Origin: Cypionkella sp.
GTDB lineage: Bacteria > Pseudomonadota > Alphaproteobacteria > Rhodobacterales > Rhodobacteraceae
Assembly (NCBI RefSeq): GCF_028290025.1
Contig: NZ_JAQGKQ010000112.1
Location: 1 to 64,000, forward strand
Reading direction: 5' to 3'
Length of the DNA: 64,000 nucleotides
Made by a program: the position numbers and the translations under genes
Notes under the pieces: generated by a model
The model's input: only the letters and a program-made list of their open reading frames with translations
What the model was told of the DNA's origin: nothing
Database searches by the model: none
Part shown: positions 53,348 through 62,772 of the stretch, piece by piece
Numbering within the stretch: position 1 is the first letter of the stretch
How the letters are laid out: each line of letters starts with the position of its first letter

Positions 53348-54574
53348 TCAACGGCGGGGTTCTTCTTGCAGCACGGCATCAACCGTTAAGGCCGAAGCTG
53401 TCGGCGTCAGGCCCGCGTAAGTGTTGGTTTGCACTGGGGCCTCGCGCTTGCCCATCCGGTAGGCGGCATAGCCCGCAAGCGCCGCAAAGAAGCCGCCGAT
53501 GATCAGGAAATAGCCTTTCGGGCCGATCAAGCCCATCAAACCGCCCGCCAACAACGGGCCAAAGATCGCGCCAAAACCGTTGAGGAAGATCAGGCCAGCC
53601 GAGGCGCCGGGCATATCTTCTTTCGAAAGGTAGTCGTTGGTGTGGGCAATCAGCAGCGAATACAATGGGTTGATGATACCACCTAGCAGGGCCGCCACGA
53701 CGACCTCTAGCACGAAGGGCAACGGAACTGCGGCGGCGACGCCCATCACCGCGGCTCCTGCGGCTGACATCCACAGGATCAGCAGGCGGCGGTCGTGACG
53801 ATCAGACAACCAGCCGACCGGGTATTGCAGCACGAGGCCGCCGACATACATCGCGGCCACAAAAACTGCGATCTGGCCGATGCTCATCGCCGACATAGCG
53901 CCATAGACCGAGGCCATGCCGAACATCGCGGCGAAAACTCCACCTGTTAGCAGCATTCCCGCGCAGCCGAGCGGCGAGGTGCGGAACAGTTGCGCAAAGC
54001 TCATGCGTTTGATGGTGTCGAAGGTTGGCGCTGGGGTGTCGGCGAGCAGGATCGGCATGAAGGCCAGTGAGACCAGCACGGATGGTATGATGAACAGACC
54101 GAAGCCGCTGGGGTCGCCCATAGCGAGCAGACCTTGGCTGGCGATGATGCCCAGCATTTGCACGATCATGTAGGCCGACAAAGCTTGACCCCGGGTTTCA
54201 TTGCTGGCTGTGTTGTTCAGCCAGCTTTCGGCGGTGACATAGATGCCCGAGAAACAAAATCCGATCAGCACGCGCATCACCGCCCAAGCCTGCCAATCCA
54301 GCATCAGCGGATACAGCACCAGCACGGCGGAAATCATTGATCCCATTGCGGAAAACACCCGCACATGGCCGACGCGACGGATCATCTCGGGGGCCATACG
54401 AGAGCCACCAAGGAAGCCCAGAAAGTAGGCTGACATCACGATGGAAAGCTCAAACGTGCTGAAACCTTCGAGCGCGCCCCGGATGCCCAGCAGCGAGCCT
54501 TGCACCCCGTTGCCGACCATCAGCAGCATGACGCCCAGCAGCAAAGGCCAGGATTGGGCGAGAACTTTCAGCAT
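53348..54574 (-). CDS. MFS transporter (YcaD/UMF-like)
   Basis: A 408-residue carrier with 12 helices. LGFLGGSRMAPEMIRRVGHVRVFSAMGSM is the loop 2-3 motif, RVLIGFCFSGIYVTAESWLNNTASNETRGQALSAYM is typical of the YcaD-like branch, and LQYPVGWLSDRHDRRLLIL is the matching loop of the second half. Substrate unknown. ATG 54574 has GGAG 7 nt upstream and is preferred to 54598. Confidence 0.87.
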   Translation of the reverse strand: MLKVLAQSWPLLLGVMLLMVGNGVQGSLLGIRGALEGFSTFELSIVMSAYFLGFLGGSRMAPEMIRRVGHVRVFSAMGSMISAVLVLYPLMLDWQAWAVMRVLIGFCFSGIYVTAESWLNNTASNETRGQALSAYMIVQMLGIIASQGLLAMGDPSGFGLFIIPSVLVSLAFMPILLADTPAPTFDTIKRMSFAQLFRTSPLGCAGMLLTGGVFAAMFGMASVYGAMSAMSIGQIAVFVAAMYVGGLVLQYPVGWLSDRHDRRLLILWMSAAGAAVMGVAAAVPLPFVLEVVVAALLGGIINPLYSLLIAHTNDYLSKEDMPGASAGLIFLNGFGAIFGPLLAGGLMGLIGPKGYFLIIGGFFAALAGYAAYRMGKREAPVQTNTYAGLTPTASALTVDAVLQEEPRR

Positions 54575-54661
54575 CAAAGGCTCCGGTTGCGGCGGCAAGG
54601 TAGCATGATAGCGCTTGCTGGGTGATTTATTTGCGACAAATGGCGTCGGTGGCGCGGCACG

Positions 54662-55693
54662 CTATGGGATCAGCAGCGAGGCATCGCCGTAAGAGAAGAA
54701 GCGATACTGCTTGGCGACCGCATGGGCGTAGATGCGGTCCATCCGCGCCTTGCCCATCAGGGCGGAGACCAGCATCAGCAGCGTCGATTTCGGCAGGTGG
54801 AAGTTGGTCATCAGCGCATCGGCGACGCGGAACTGATAGCCGGGATAGATGAAGATATCCGTGGTGCCCGACCAAGGCTCCAGCCGCCCTGACACCGCCG
54901 CCGATTCAATCAACCGCAGCGCCGTGGTGCCGACTGGGATCACCCTGCCCCCGGCGGCTTTGGTGGCATTGATCTCGGCTGCGGCTTGCGGGCTGACCTC
55001 GCCCCATTCGGCGTGCATTTTATGGGTGGTGACGTCTTCGACCTTGACCGGCAGGAAGGTGCCTGCGCCGACATGCAGGGTGACTTCGGTGAACTGCACG
55101 CCTTTGGTTGCGAGGGCTGCGAGTAGGTCGGCGTCGAAGTGGAGGCTTGCAGTGGGGGCGGCGACGGCGCCTGCGTGGCGGGCAAATACGGTTTGATAAT
55201 CGGTGTTGTCCTGCGCATCGGCGGCGCGTTTGGCGGCGATATAGGGTGGCAGCGGCATAGCGCCTGCAAGGTTTAAGGCGGCGTCGAAATCGTCGCCCGT
55301 CAAGTTAAACTCCAACCGCAGATCGGTTTCGGATTTAGCTGCGACGGTGGCGGAAAGCTGATCGGAAAACCGGATCACCTCACCGACGTTCACCTTGCGC
55401 AGCGGTTTGGCCAATGCCCGCCAGCCTTGCGCTTGCGGTTCCAAGAGGGTGATCTCAATCTTGGCTACGGTGTCGCCGCGCTGGCGTTGGCCGAACAGCC
55501 GCGCGGGGATGACGCGAGTGTTGTTCAGCACAAGCCGATCACCGGAGTTGAATATGTCGATCAGACCAGAGACATGCAGATCGCGGATGCTGTCACCTTC
55601 CGCCAGCAACAGCCGAGCCGACGTGCGTGGCCGTGCTGGACGGGTGGCGATCAGCGCCTCGGGCAGGTCAAAGTCGAAATCTGACAGCTTCAT
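54662..55693 (-). CDS. queA: S-adenosylmethionine:tRNA ribosyltransferase-isomerase
   Basis: A 343-residue Que[21 protein letters not shown] is the standard start, [15 protein letters not shown] follows, and [24 protein letters not shown] plus [20 protein letters not shown] are the core blocks. It builds epoxyqueuosine on tRNA anticodons using SAM as ribosyl donor. Its start overlaps the AsmA-like gene stop by ATGA. Confidence 0.97.
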   Translation of the reverse strand: MKLSDFDFDLPEALIATRPARPRTSARLLLAEGDSIRDLHVSGLIDIFNSGDRLVLNNTRVIPARLFGQRQRGDTVAKIEITLLEPQAQGWRALAKPLRKVNVGEVIRFSDQLSATVAAKSETDLRLEFNLTGDDFDAALNLAGAMPLPPYIAAKRAADAQDNTDYQTVFARHAGAVAAPTASLHFDADLLAALATKGVQFTEVTLHVGAGTFLPVKVEDVTTHKMHAEWGEVSPQAAAEINATKAAGGRVIPVGTTALRLIESAAVSGRLEPWSGTTDIFIYPGYQFRVADALMTNFHLPKSTLLMLVSALMGKARMDRIYAHAVAKQYRFFSYGDASLLIP

Positions 55694-58600
55694 CCGCCAC
55701 TTCCTTCTGGAGGCCGCGTTCCGATCACCGGCGCGGGGCTGCGGAAAATCTCGCGGAACATCCCCGGCGTCAGGATCGACAACGGGTTGACGCTGACTTG
55801 CGGATCTTTGGCGGTGCCGTTCAGCGCATAGTTGAAGCCAAACAGCCCCTCGCCGCGCCGGGTCAGCACTGATCCAATGCCGTTCAGCATGTAAATCGGC
55901 GAGATCGTGCCCTGCATGAACAACTCGGCAGTTGAGGTTTTGTAAACTCCCGCCATCGACACGCCGAGCGACGCCCCCACCGCCGAGCCGTGATGCACCT
56001 GCACCGCATTCGGCGTCAGCAGAAATGCGGCTTCGACATCGTTGAACAGCAGACCTTCGCCGTTTAGCTGCTCAAGTATTCCCACCACCGAAATCGCGTT
56101 CAAGAGTTCGGCCAGTACGTTGGTGTTCAGCACCCGTAGGGAGCCTATTTTGACAACGCCGTCGTAGCTACCCGCTTCGGGACGCGGTTGCAGCGTCACA
56201 TCCAAAGCGCCGCCGCGTGCCGAGGCAAAGATTCCCGCTGCCGACAGCACAGAGCCCGCATCATCAGACAGCACTCGCACCGCAGTGCCGTTGCGCGCGG
56301 GCACAACCGTGCCTTTGATCTTTGCCTTGCCGTTGACGCTGGCGATGAAATTGCCGTTCAGCCCGCCCGACAATGTGAAATCGCCACGAAAGCCGTTCAG
56401 CGCGATGGTTTCTGACACGCGCAGACTGTCGAGCCGCAGATCGAGCGGGCTGCCACCGACCTTGCCGCTGGATTTACGATCCGATGAGGCGGGCATCCGG
56501 CGCATATCGACGGTGCCGCCAGTCAGCGCCAGACCCACCGATTTGCCCACTCCGCGGCCGCGAATTTCCACTGGCGCGTCCAGCCAATCATTCAAACGCA
56601 CCCGATCAAAGCGCGCCACATCGAGACCACCCCCAGCCTTCATCGTAACCGATCCGGCGGCGTCCAGCCCTGCCGCTTTCAACGCGATGCTTTCCACCAA
56701 TGGCGGTTTGCCAAGGCGCACCTCGGCGGTCAACTGGCCACGGGCGTTTTTCGGCTTTGACCAGCCAACCTCGGGAATGGTCAGGCCGATACCGCTCAGA
56801 TCAGAGGTCAGCGACAGATGCCCCGGCTTGTCGCGCTGTAGCGCGATTTTGACCTGACCCCGGCCCTGCCCCGACACCATGCCATCGGGCAGACCCAGCC
56901 CAAACTCTGATGCCGTTGTCTGAGATAGCGTAACCGAACCCTCAATATTCGCCTTGCCCTTTTGCTCGAGTGCAAAGCCCTGCCGATAGGTCACATCAAA
57001 CGGCACAGCGCCAATTTGGCCAGCGCCGGCGATGGTAAGGCCGGTGGTATCGGCAGACACCGCCATAGTCTCAGCCGTGATCGTGCGGCCCGGCACCACA
57101 GTATCAGATGAGAACCCCGACACTGTGCCCGCCACCTGATACTGCACGTCTTTCAGCGCGATCTTTTTTTGCAACGGCATTTTCAAGTGCGTTTCTATCG
57201 CGGCGGTGCCCTTGCCCAACGTCACCGGCTGATCCGCCTTTGACATGAAGTGAAATGGCGGTTGATCCAGCAGTGACAACGCGGCGGTCAGGCTCGATTG
57301 GGTCTTGAGCGTCATCTCGGCCATTGCCGGGCGCTTGGTCACATCGGGGATCGCGAACACTGAGCCTGCCACATTGATATCGCCCCCTTCCGGCGGCGTC
57401 ACCGTGCCGCTGGACATCACCATCGTATAGGTCTGGCCATCTACCGAGGCATAGCCGTCACCCGCCTTGATCGGCGGCAGCGTTGCCAGAAACCGCACAT
57501 CGGCGTCGTTGAAATTATAGCCCAGATGCAGGCGGGGTGCTGCCCCCGGCTCTATCCGCAAGGCCGCCCGCACATCGGTCAGCGAGCCACTGAGTACATT
57601 CTTATCCACCCAAAGCCGGGTGTTCGGCAGCAGCGTCACCGGCCACAATGCCACCAGACGATCATGTTGTATCTCGTTCAACGCCAGATCAACCGAGGCG
57701 CGCCAGCCCAACTGATCGGCACCGACCTTGCCCGAGGCCGTCAGCCGCCGACCAGCTTCGGTCAACGCGAGTTGCCCCATCTCTAGCGTGAACGGTTGCA
57801 GGCGCATCCGCATGTCCAACGCGCCGTGACTGAACTCCACAGGTTCCTCAAACAAGCCTTCGGGATCAATCATCACCTGGCTGAACTCTAACTGGGTGAG
57901 GTAGGCATCCGGCACTTCGCCGGCAAGCGCGCCGGTGATACGGCTGCCATCGGCGCGCACCAAGTAACTGTGACCCTTGGCTGCCACCCGCAACGTAGCG
58001 CCTTGCACCGACAAGCCAGTCAGATCAATGCGGCCTTGGGCTGGGTCGAAATGCAGCGCCATGCTGACACTGTCAAAGGCGATCGGCTGTGCCTCGGGAC
58101 TGGGCTGCAAGGCACCCGCGCCGAAACTAAGCGACGCATCAAGCTCCGCGATTCCAGTGGCGCTGAGGGTGGTGTGGATCTCACCCGATATTGGCGCATC
58201 CACCAGCCCGGCCCAAGCGAAGGGGGCGGCGAGGGCTGCGACATCTTTGGCGGCAATGCCTTCGATCTGCGCCGAAATCCGCGCCTGATCGTCGGTCTTT
58301 TGCGAGACGATGGTCAGCACTGCCCGGGCGGAGGCGGCACCGCTGATCAGCGACAGGCTGACTTCGGCCGCCACTTCAGTCGCGCGATTGTCCAACAGCA
58401 AACGGCCATCGCCGAAATCAAACTGCCGACCCGAGCGTTGGTCTTGCAGGGTCATCGTCAACGCCTCGGCCTCAATCGTCTTCAGGCTGGCGGCACCGGG
58501 GCTGGCAAAAGCCCGGTCTATCGCGTCGAACAACTCGGGCAGATTGCGGATTTTCGGCTGCATTCCGGTGCCGCCCAAAGACAAGTCAAAATTGCCGTCG

Positions 58601-59259
58601 CGGTCGCGACTGACTTGCAGATGCGCGCCGACCAATTTCAGGCTGCGGGCGCGAAACTGACCGTGCAACAATGCGCCGGGATCGAGCGTCATCCGCAGGT
58701 CAGGTAGCGTCAGCAGCGCCTGCCCGCTGGATTTCAGCAGCCGAAGATCGTCGAGGCGCAGGCGCGGCACCCAATCTTCGACGGTAATCTCTACGCCGCC
58801 CACCGCCAAAGCCGACTCGGGAAGCGACTTCGCGAGCGCTGCGTTGGCGCGCTGTTCGATCTCGGCCACCACCCAAACCGGCATCGGGATCGGTTTGCCC
58901 GATAGCCCGAGGCCAGCAAAGATCACCCCGAAGAACAACAGCAAGAAGAACAACCGCCACGCAAGGCCGGTGCGATGGCGTTTGGGAGGCTTGGCGGCGG
59001 TCGGAGTATTGCTGATTTGCGGCTCAAGCGTAGCCCCTAGATCGGAGGGCTGAGGTTTGGAAGCGAGGCTTGCGGAAACTATCGCTTCAAAGGTTGGCGG
59101 TTGCGCAATCTTGGGTGCGGCATTGGATGCGTTCTCGGCTTCGGCCTCGGAGGCGGCGATGGGCTTTGCAACGGCTTCGGTAGGCTGCGAAGTTCTGGTC
59201 ACAGCAAGGTCGGCATTGTTCGGCTTGAACCCACCCTCGCTCTGCCCTTCGCTCACCAT
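55690..59259 (-). CDS. Very large AsmA-like / DUF3971 envelope protein
   Basis: A 1189-residue protein. The first ~85 residues are a cytoplasmic Ala/Glu/Pro-rich region; a single helix ([21 protein letters not shown]) anchors it near residue 95; the rest is a long beta-rich periplasmic part. Blocks such as [35 protein letters not shown] near the start and a C-terminal AsmA-like end ([55 protein letters not shown]) match YhdP/DUF3971 proteins. In E. coli such proteins move phospholipid to the outer membrane; that role here is inference. ATG 59259 preferred to GTG 59268. Confidence 0.85.
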   Translation of the reverse strand: MVSEGQSEGGFKPNNADLAVTRTSQPTEAVAKPIAASEAEAENASNAAPKIAQPPTFEAIVSASLASKPQPSDLGATLEPQISNTPTAAKPPKRHRTGLAWRLFFLLLFFGVIFAGLGLSGKPIPMPVWVVAEIEQRANAALAKSLPESALAVGGVEITVEDWVPRLRLDDLRLLKSSGQALLTLPDLRMTLDPGALLHGQFRARSLKLVGAHLQVSRDRDGNFDLSLGGTGMQPKIRNLPELFDAIDRAFASPGAASLKTIEAEALTMTLQDQRSGRQFDFGDGRLLLDNRATEVAAEVSLSLISGAASARAVLTIVSQKTDDQARISAQIEGIAAKDVAALAAPFAWAGLVDAPISGEIHTTLSATGIAELDASLSFGAGALQPSPEAQPIAFDSVSMALHFDPAQGRIDLTGLSVQGATLRVAAKGHSYLVRADGSRITGALAGEVPDAYLTQLEFSQVMIDPEGLFEEPVEFSHGALDMRMRLQPFTLEMGQLALTEAGRRLTASGKVGADQLGWRASVDLALNEIQHDRLVALWPVTLLPNTRLWVDKNVLSGSLTDVRAALRIEPGAAPRLHLGYNFNDADVRFLATLPPIKAGDGYASVDGQTYTMVMSSGTVTPPEGGDINVAGSVFAIPDVTKRPAMAEMTLKTQSSLTAALSLLDQPPFHFMSKADQPVTLGKGTAAIETHLKMPLQKKIALKDVQYQVAGTVSGFSSDTVVPGRTITAETMAVSADTTGLTIAGAGQIGAVPFDVTYRQGFALEQKGKANIEGSVTLSQTTASEFGLGLPDGMVSGQGRGQVKIALQRDKPGHLSLTSDLSGIGLTIPEVGWSKPKNARGQLTAEVRLGKPPLVESIALKAAGLDAAGSVTMKAGGGLDVARFDRVRLNDWLDAPVEIRGRGVGKSVGLALTGGTVDMRRMPASSDRKSSGKVGGSPLDLRLDSLRVSETIALNGFRGDFTLSGGLNGNFIASVNGKAKIKGTVVPARNGTAVRVLSDDAGSVLSAAGIFASARGGALDVTLQPRPEAGSYDGVVKIGSLRVLNTNVLAELLNAISVVGILEQLNGEGLLFNDVEAAFLLTPNAVQVHHGSAVGASLGVSMAGVYKTSTAELFMQGTISPIYMLNGIGSVLTRRGEGLFGFNYALNGTAKDPQVSVNPLSILTPGMFREIFRSPAPVIGTRPPEGSGG

Positions 59260-59427
59260 TGATCTCACGCCTTTCCACAGCCAAATCTGGCCATAACTCG
59301 GCCCGTAACCCGGCCAAAAACTCGGCCGGGATCACCGACGCTAACCGTTGCAGGGCACTTGCCTTTATCTTTGCCTGAAGGCAACTAGATCGCAAAGGGT
59401 CGATCCCTTCAAGGCAAGGAGCCGCCC

Positions 59428-59889
59428 ATGATTGAGATAGGTCAAATCGCCCCAGATTTTACCCTGCCCCGCGACGGTGGTGGCACGGTTACGCTGTCAG
59501 AATTGCGGCCGAACCGCGTTGTGTTGTTCACCTACGGCGGTGACGGCACGCCGACTTGCACCAATGAAGTGATGGATTTCAACGCCTTACAGGCGGAGTT
59601 CGCCAAGGCGGGTTGTGTGGTGCTGGGACTGTCGAAAGATAGCGCCAAAAAACACGATAAGTTCATCGCCAAAATGGGCATCACCCTGCCGCTCGCCTCG
59701 GATGATGGCGGACATGTGATGCAGGATTGGGGCGCATTCGGTGAAAAGCTGTTTTTCGGCAAGCTGGTGCAGGGTGTGCTGCGATCGACCTTTCTGATCA
59801 ATGGCGATGGCACTGTGGCGAAGACCTGGAAGGTCGATAAGGTGAAGGGTCATGCCGCACAGGTTTTGGCAAGCGTGCAGGCGCTTTGA
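59428..59889 (+). CDS. Peroxiredoxin, BCP-like with atypical active site
   Basis: A 153-residue AhpC/TSA-type peroxiredoxin: IGQIAPDFTLPRDGGGTVTLSEL, and the peroxidatic cysteine at about residue 44 in TYGGDGTPTCTNEVMDF. The usual BCP text is YPKDDTPGCTxE; here GC is TC and YPKDD is YGGDG. The resolving cysteine five residues later is missing; the only other cysteine is near residue 63. It may be a one-Cys or atypical two-Cys enzyme reducing peroxides. It is followed by a ferritin-like gene with overlapping stop and start. Confidence 0.85.
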   Translation: MIEIGQIAPDFTLPRDGGGTVTLSELRPNRVVLFTYGGDGTPTCTNEVMDFNALQAEFAKAGCVVLGLSKDSAKKHDKFIAKMGITLPLASDDGGHVMQDWGAFGEKLFFGKLVQGVLRSTFLINGDGTVAKTWKVDKVKGHAAQVLASVQAL

Positions 59890-60713
59890 TGCTGTCACTG
59901 GCTCAGATGGCGGTTGAGGTTTTGACCACCGCCGATGGTCGCGCAAAAACCGCATTATCGCACCAACACGCAGCAAGCTGGCGCGCGGCGCGCACTGCGG
60001 CTGCGCCGTTGGAAATCGGTCACGCGACGCCGCCCCAGCGCCCTGCCCGGCCGGAAAAGCCCGAATTGCTCGACCCGCGCGATGTGCCGCGTCGTGGCCC
60101 CGGAACACCGCAAGGCCGCATCGCTTTGCTCCATGCTGTTGCGCATATTGAACTCAACGCCGTCGATCTGCACTGGGATATCATCGCGCGGTTTACCGAC
60201 ACACCGATGCCGCTCGGGTTTTACGACGATTGGGTGCAGGCGGCGGATGACGAATCAAAGCACTTCAACCTGCTCTGCGATTGCCTTGAAGCGATGGGCA
60301 GCCATTATGGCGCTTTGCCCGCCCATGCCTTCATGTGGCAAGCCGCCGAGGATACCGCGACAGACTTGCTCGGGCGCTTGGCCGTGGTGCCGATGGTGCT
60401 GGAAGCGCGCGGGCTTGATGTGACGCCGGGAATGATCGCGCTGTTCACGCAAGCCAAAGAAACGCAGGCGTTGGCCGCGTTGAATATCATCTACACCGAG
60501 GAAGTAGCCCATGTGGCCTATGGCTCGAAATGGTTCAATTGGCTGTGTGGGCGCGCCGGGGATGATCCGAAAGAGGTATTCCATACGCTGGTGCGGCGTT
60601 ATTTCCACGGCAACCTGAAGCCACCCTTCAACGACGAGAAGCGCGCCGAGGCTGGTATGCCACTGGACTTTTACTGGCCGCTGGTGGACGCCATGGGAGG
60701 CCCAGCTTCGTAG
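59889..60713 (+). CDS. DUF455 ferritin-like di-iron protein
   Basis: A 274-residue DUF455 protein. The opening SLAQMAVEVLTTADGRAKTALS and the block PARPEKPELLDPRDVPRRGPGTPQGRIALLHAVAHIELNAVDLHWDIIARF are family-defining. Presumed iron ligands are in HIELNAVDLHWD, DDESKHFNLL, and EEVAHVAYG (ExxH patterns). The fold is ferritin-like, related to MiaE-type tRNA hydroxylases; activity is not known. ATG 59889 overlaps the peroxiredoxin stop, suggesting a joint redox or iron role. Confidence 0.85.
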   Translation: MLSLAQMAVEVLTTADGRAKTALSHQHAASWRAARTAAAPLEIGHATPPQRPARPEKPELLDPRDVPRRGPGTPQGRIALLHAVAHIELNAVDLHWDIIARFTDTPMPLGFYDDWVQAADDESKHFNLLCDCLEAMGSHYGALPAHAFMWQAAEDTATDLLGRLAVVPMVLEARGLDVTPGMIALFTQAKETQALAALNIIYTEEVAHVAYGSKWFNWLCGRAGDDPKEVFHTLVRRYFHGNLKPPFNDEKRAEAGMPLDFYWPLVDAMGGPAS

Positions 60714-60716
60714 TTT

Positions 60717-60734
60717 TCGGCGGATTGCCGCCGA
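60717..60734. terminator. Short hairpin after the DUF455 gene
   Basis: TCGGCGG-ATTG-CCGCCGA is a perfect 7-bp stem starting 4 nt after the stop codon. No T run follows, so a terminator is only tentative. Confidence 0.35.
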
Positions 60735-60864
60735 TATTGGCGAGATTCCGCCCCTCTCACGGCAGCATTTGCCAAATTTCTTGCGGGATTGGCTACCGCT
60801 GGCTAATCAGTCGGAGCCTGATCTAGCCGCAGCCGCCTAGTCTGCCTAGCCCGATAGGCTCAAA

Positions 60865-62247
60865 ATGCGGGGCTATCTGCCGCCGCTTTGTGCGAAAAAA
60901 GAACCGGAACATGCCCCTGTGCTGACACGCCTCTCTTATCGGATACACACTACGCTGGAACGGTATCTGCCGGAACAGCGGTTGTTCCTGAAGTCTGAAA
61001 CCGAGACGCGCTTCATCCGGCTGCGGCCAAGCACGCAAGCGATTGCGGTGGTGTTCGGCTCTCTGGCGCTGGCGTGGACGATTCTGGCGACCGCAATTTT
61101 GCTGATGGATTCGATCTCGGCGGGCACTTCGCGCCAGCAGGTCGCGCGGCAACAGGCGCTCTATGAACAACGTTTGAACGATCTGTCTGCCGACCGTGAT
61201 CTGCGCGCCGATGAAGCGGCCTCTGCGCAGGGGCGGTTCAACCTTGCGCTTGCACAAGTATCCCAGATGCAGGCCCGCCTTTTGGCCTCGGAAGATCGTC
61301 GGCGCGAATTGGAAACCGGCATTGATGTCATTCAGAACACCCTGCGCGGCGTGATCAAGGAACGCGATGCTGCGCGCGAGCAGGTGGCCTCGCTATCGAC
61401 CGCACCTACGGCGGGCCGGACTGAAGCTGAAAAGCTTGCCGATGCCGATGCCACGCTGGAAATGATGACCGCAAGTTTGGGGGCAACCGCAAGCGAGCGT
61501 GACACAATGGAGGCGCAGGCAGCTAAAGCCGATGAACGCACCGCCAAGGTCAATCAAGAAAAACAACAGCTTGAAACTCGTAATGACGCGATTTTTGCGC
61601 AACTTGAAGAGGCGCTGACTGTCTCGGTGGAACCGTTGGACAAAATGTTCCGCGATGCGGGTCTGTCGCCAGACGATCTGCTGTCAGCCGTGCGCAAGGG
61701 TTATAGCGGCCAGGGCGGCCCGCTGACGCCGATCTCGCTTTCCACCTCGGGCCAGGCGGCCTCGATGGATGAGACCCGGGCGAACGCGATTCTGAAAAGC
61801 CTCGACAATATGAATATGTACCGCATCGCCGCCTTCAAAGCGCCGTTCGGGATGCCAGTGAAAACCGCGATCCGCTATACCTCGGGCTTTGGCGGCCGCA
61901 ACGACCCGCTGGGGCGCGGCTATCGTCGGCACGAGGGTCAAGATATGGCAGGCGATTACGGCTCGCCAATTTATACCACCGCTGACGGGGTTGTGACCTA
62001 CGCGGGATGGGAAAACGGTTATGGTCGGCTGATAAAAGTGAAACATGCCTTCGGTATCGAAACCCGTTACGGCCATCTTTCGCAGATCAGGGTAGAAGTT
62101 GGTCAAAAGGTATCGCGCGGCGACCGTATCGGTGATATGGGCAACTCGGGCCGCTCGACTGGCACGCATCTTCACTATGAGATCCGTATCGGCGGATCAG
62201 CTATAAATCCGATGACCTTTATAAAGGCAGCGAACAATGTTTTCTAA
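60865..62247 (+). CDS. M23 peptidase with coiled coil (cell-wall endopeptidase)
   Basis: A 460-residue membrane-anchored peptidase. One helix lies at about residues 58-82. Residues ~90-260 are a long coiled coil rich in Ala, Glu and Gln. The LytM domain follows: YTSGFGGRNDPLGRGYRRHEGQDMAGDYGSPIYTTADGVV with the zinc histidine and aspartate, and GRSTGTHLHYEIRIGGSAINPM with the HxH. The metal site looks intact, so it may cut peptidoglycan crosslinks. ATG 60865 is used; GTG 60919 would remove 18 residues and fits family alignments. It overlaps a bactofilin gene. Confidence 0.9.
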   Translation: MRGYLPPLCAKKEPEHAPVLTRLSYRIHTTLERYLPEQRLFLKSETETRFIRLRPSTQAIAVVFGSLALAWTILATAILLMDSISAGTSRQQVARQQALYEQRLNDLSADRDLRADEAASAQGRFNLALAQVSQMQARLLASEDRRRELETGIDVIQNTLRGVIKERDAAREQVASLSTAPTAGRTEAEKLADADATLEMMTASLGATASERDTMEAQAAKADERTAKVNQEKQQLETRNDAIFAQLEEALTVSVEPLDKMFRDAGLSPDDLLSAVRKGYSGQGGPLTPISLSTSGQAASMDETRANAILKSLDNMNMYRIAAFKAPFGMPVKTAIRYTSGFGGRNDPLGRGYRRHEGQDMAGDYGSPIYTTADGVVTYAGWENGYGRLIKVKHAFGIETRYGHLSQIRVEVGQKVSRGDRIGDMGNSGRSTGTHLHYEIRIGGSAINPMTFIKAANNVF

Positions 62248-62746
62248 AAGCCGCATCAACGAACCGGGCCCAAAAGCGGGCGAAACTGATAAGCCCAAAG
62301 CGCCGGAGGCACCTGTGACGAAACCTTCAACCGAATTCAGCCCCTCGGCGCCCAAGGGCAAAGTTGCGGCTTCGGTGCTATCCGCAGATCTGACCGTGGT
62401 GGGCAATCTGCGCACCACTGGCGATATTCAGGTCGAAGGCACAGTTGAGGGCGATATCCGCGCGCATCTGCTAACCGTAGGCGAAACCGCCACCATCCGT
62501 GGCGAGATTGTAGCCGATGATATCGTGGTCAATGGCCGGGTTATTGGCCGGGTACGCGGCTTGAAAGTGCGGCTGACCTCGACCGCGAAGGTCGAAGGCG
62601 ACATCATTCACAAGACCATCGCCATTGAGAGCGGCGCGCATTTTGAAGGCTCGGTGCAGCGTCAGGATGATCCGTTATCGACGGGTCGCACGCCAGCACC
62701 GGTTAGCCGGATTGTGCAAGCTCCGGCGTCTAGCGAAGAATCCTAA
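62237..62746 (+). CDS. Bactofilin
   Basis: A 169-residue bactofilin. The disordered N-terminus is rich in Pro, Lys and Ala. The core from residue ~48 (SVLSADLTVVGNLRTTGDIQVEGTVEGDIRAHLLTVGETATIRGEIVADDIVVNGRVIGRVRGLKVRLTSTAKVEGDIIHKTIAIESGAHFEGSV) is the repeated beta-helix of the family. Bactofilins form filaments that place wall enzymes; the M23 peptidase gene overlaps by 11 bp, matching known bactofilin-M23 pairs. Confidence 0.93.
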   Translation: MFSKSRINEPGPKAGETDKPKAPEAPVTKPSTEFSPSAPKGKVAASVLSADLTVVGNLRTTGDIQVEGTVEGDIRAHLLTVGETATIRGEIVADDIVVNGRVIGRVRGLKVRLTSTAKVEGDIIHKTIAIESGAHFEGSVQRQDDPLSTGRTPAPVSRIVQAPASSEES

Positions 62747-62772
62747 GCCTCAGACAAGTGACCGAGATTGAG

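Noticed and set aside
57970-58707. 245-aa plus-strand ORF inside the AsmA-like gene
   Set aside because: Antisense shadow; no ribosome site and no recognised domain.
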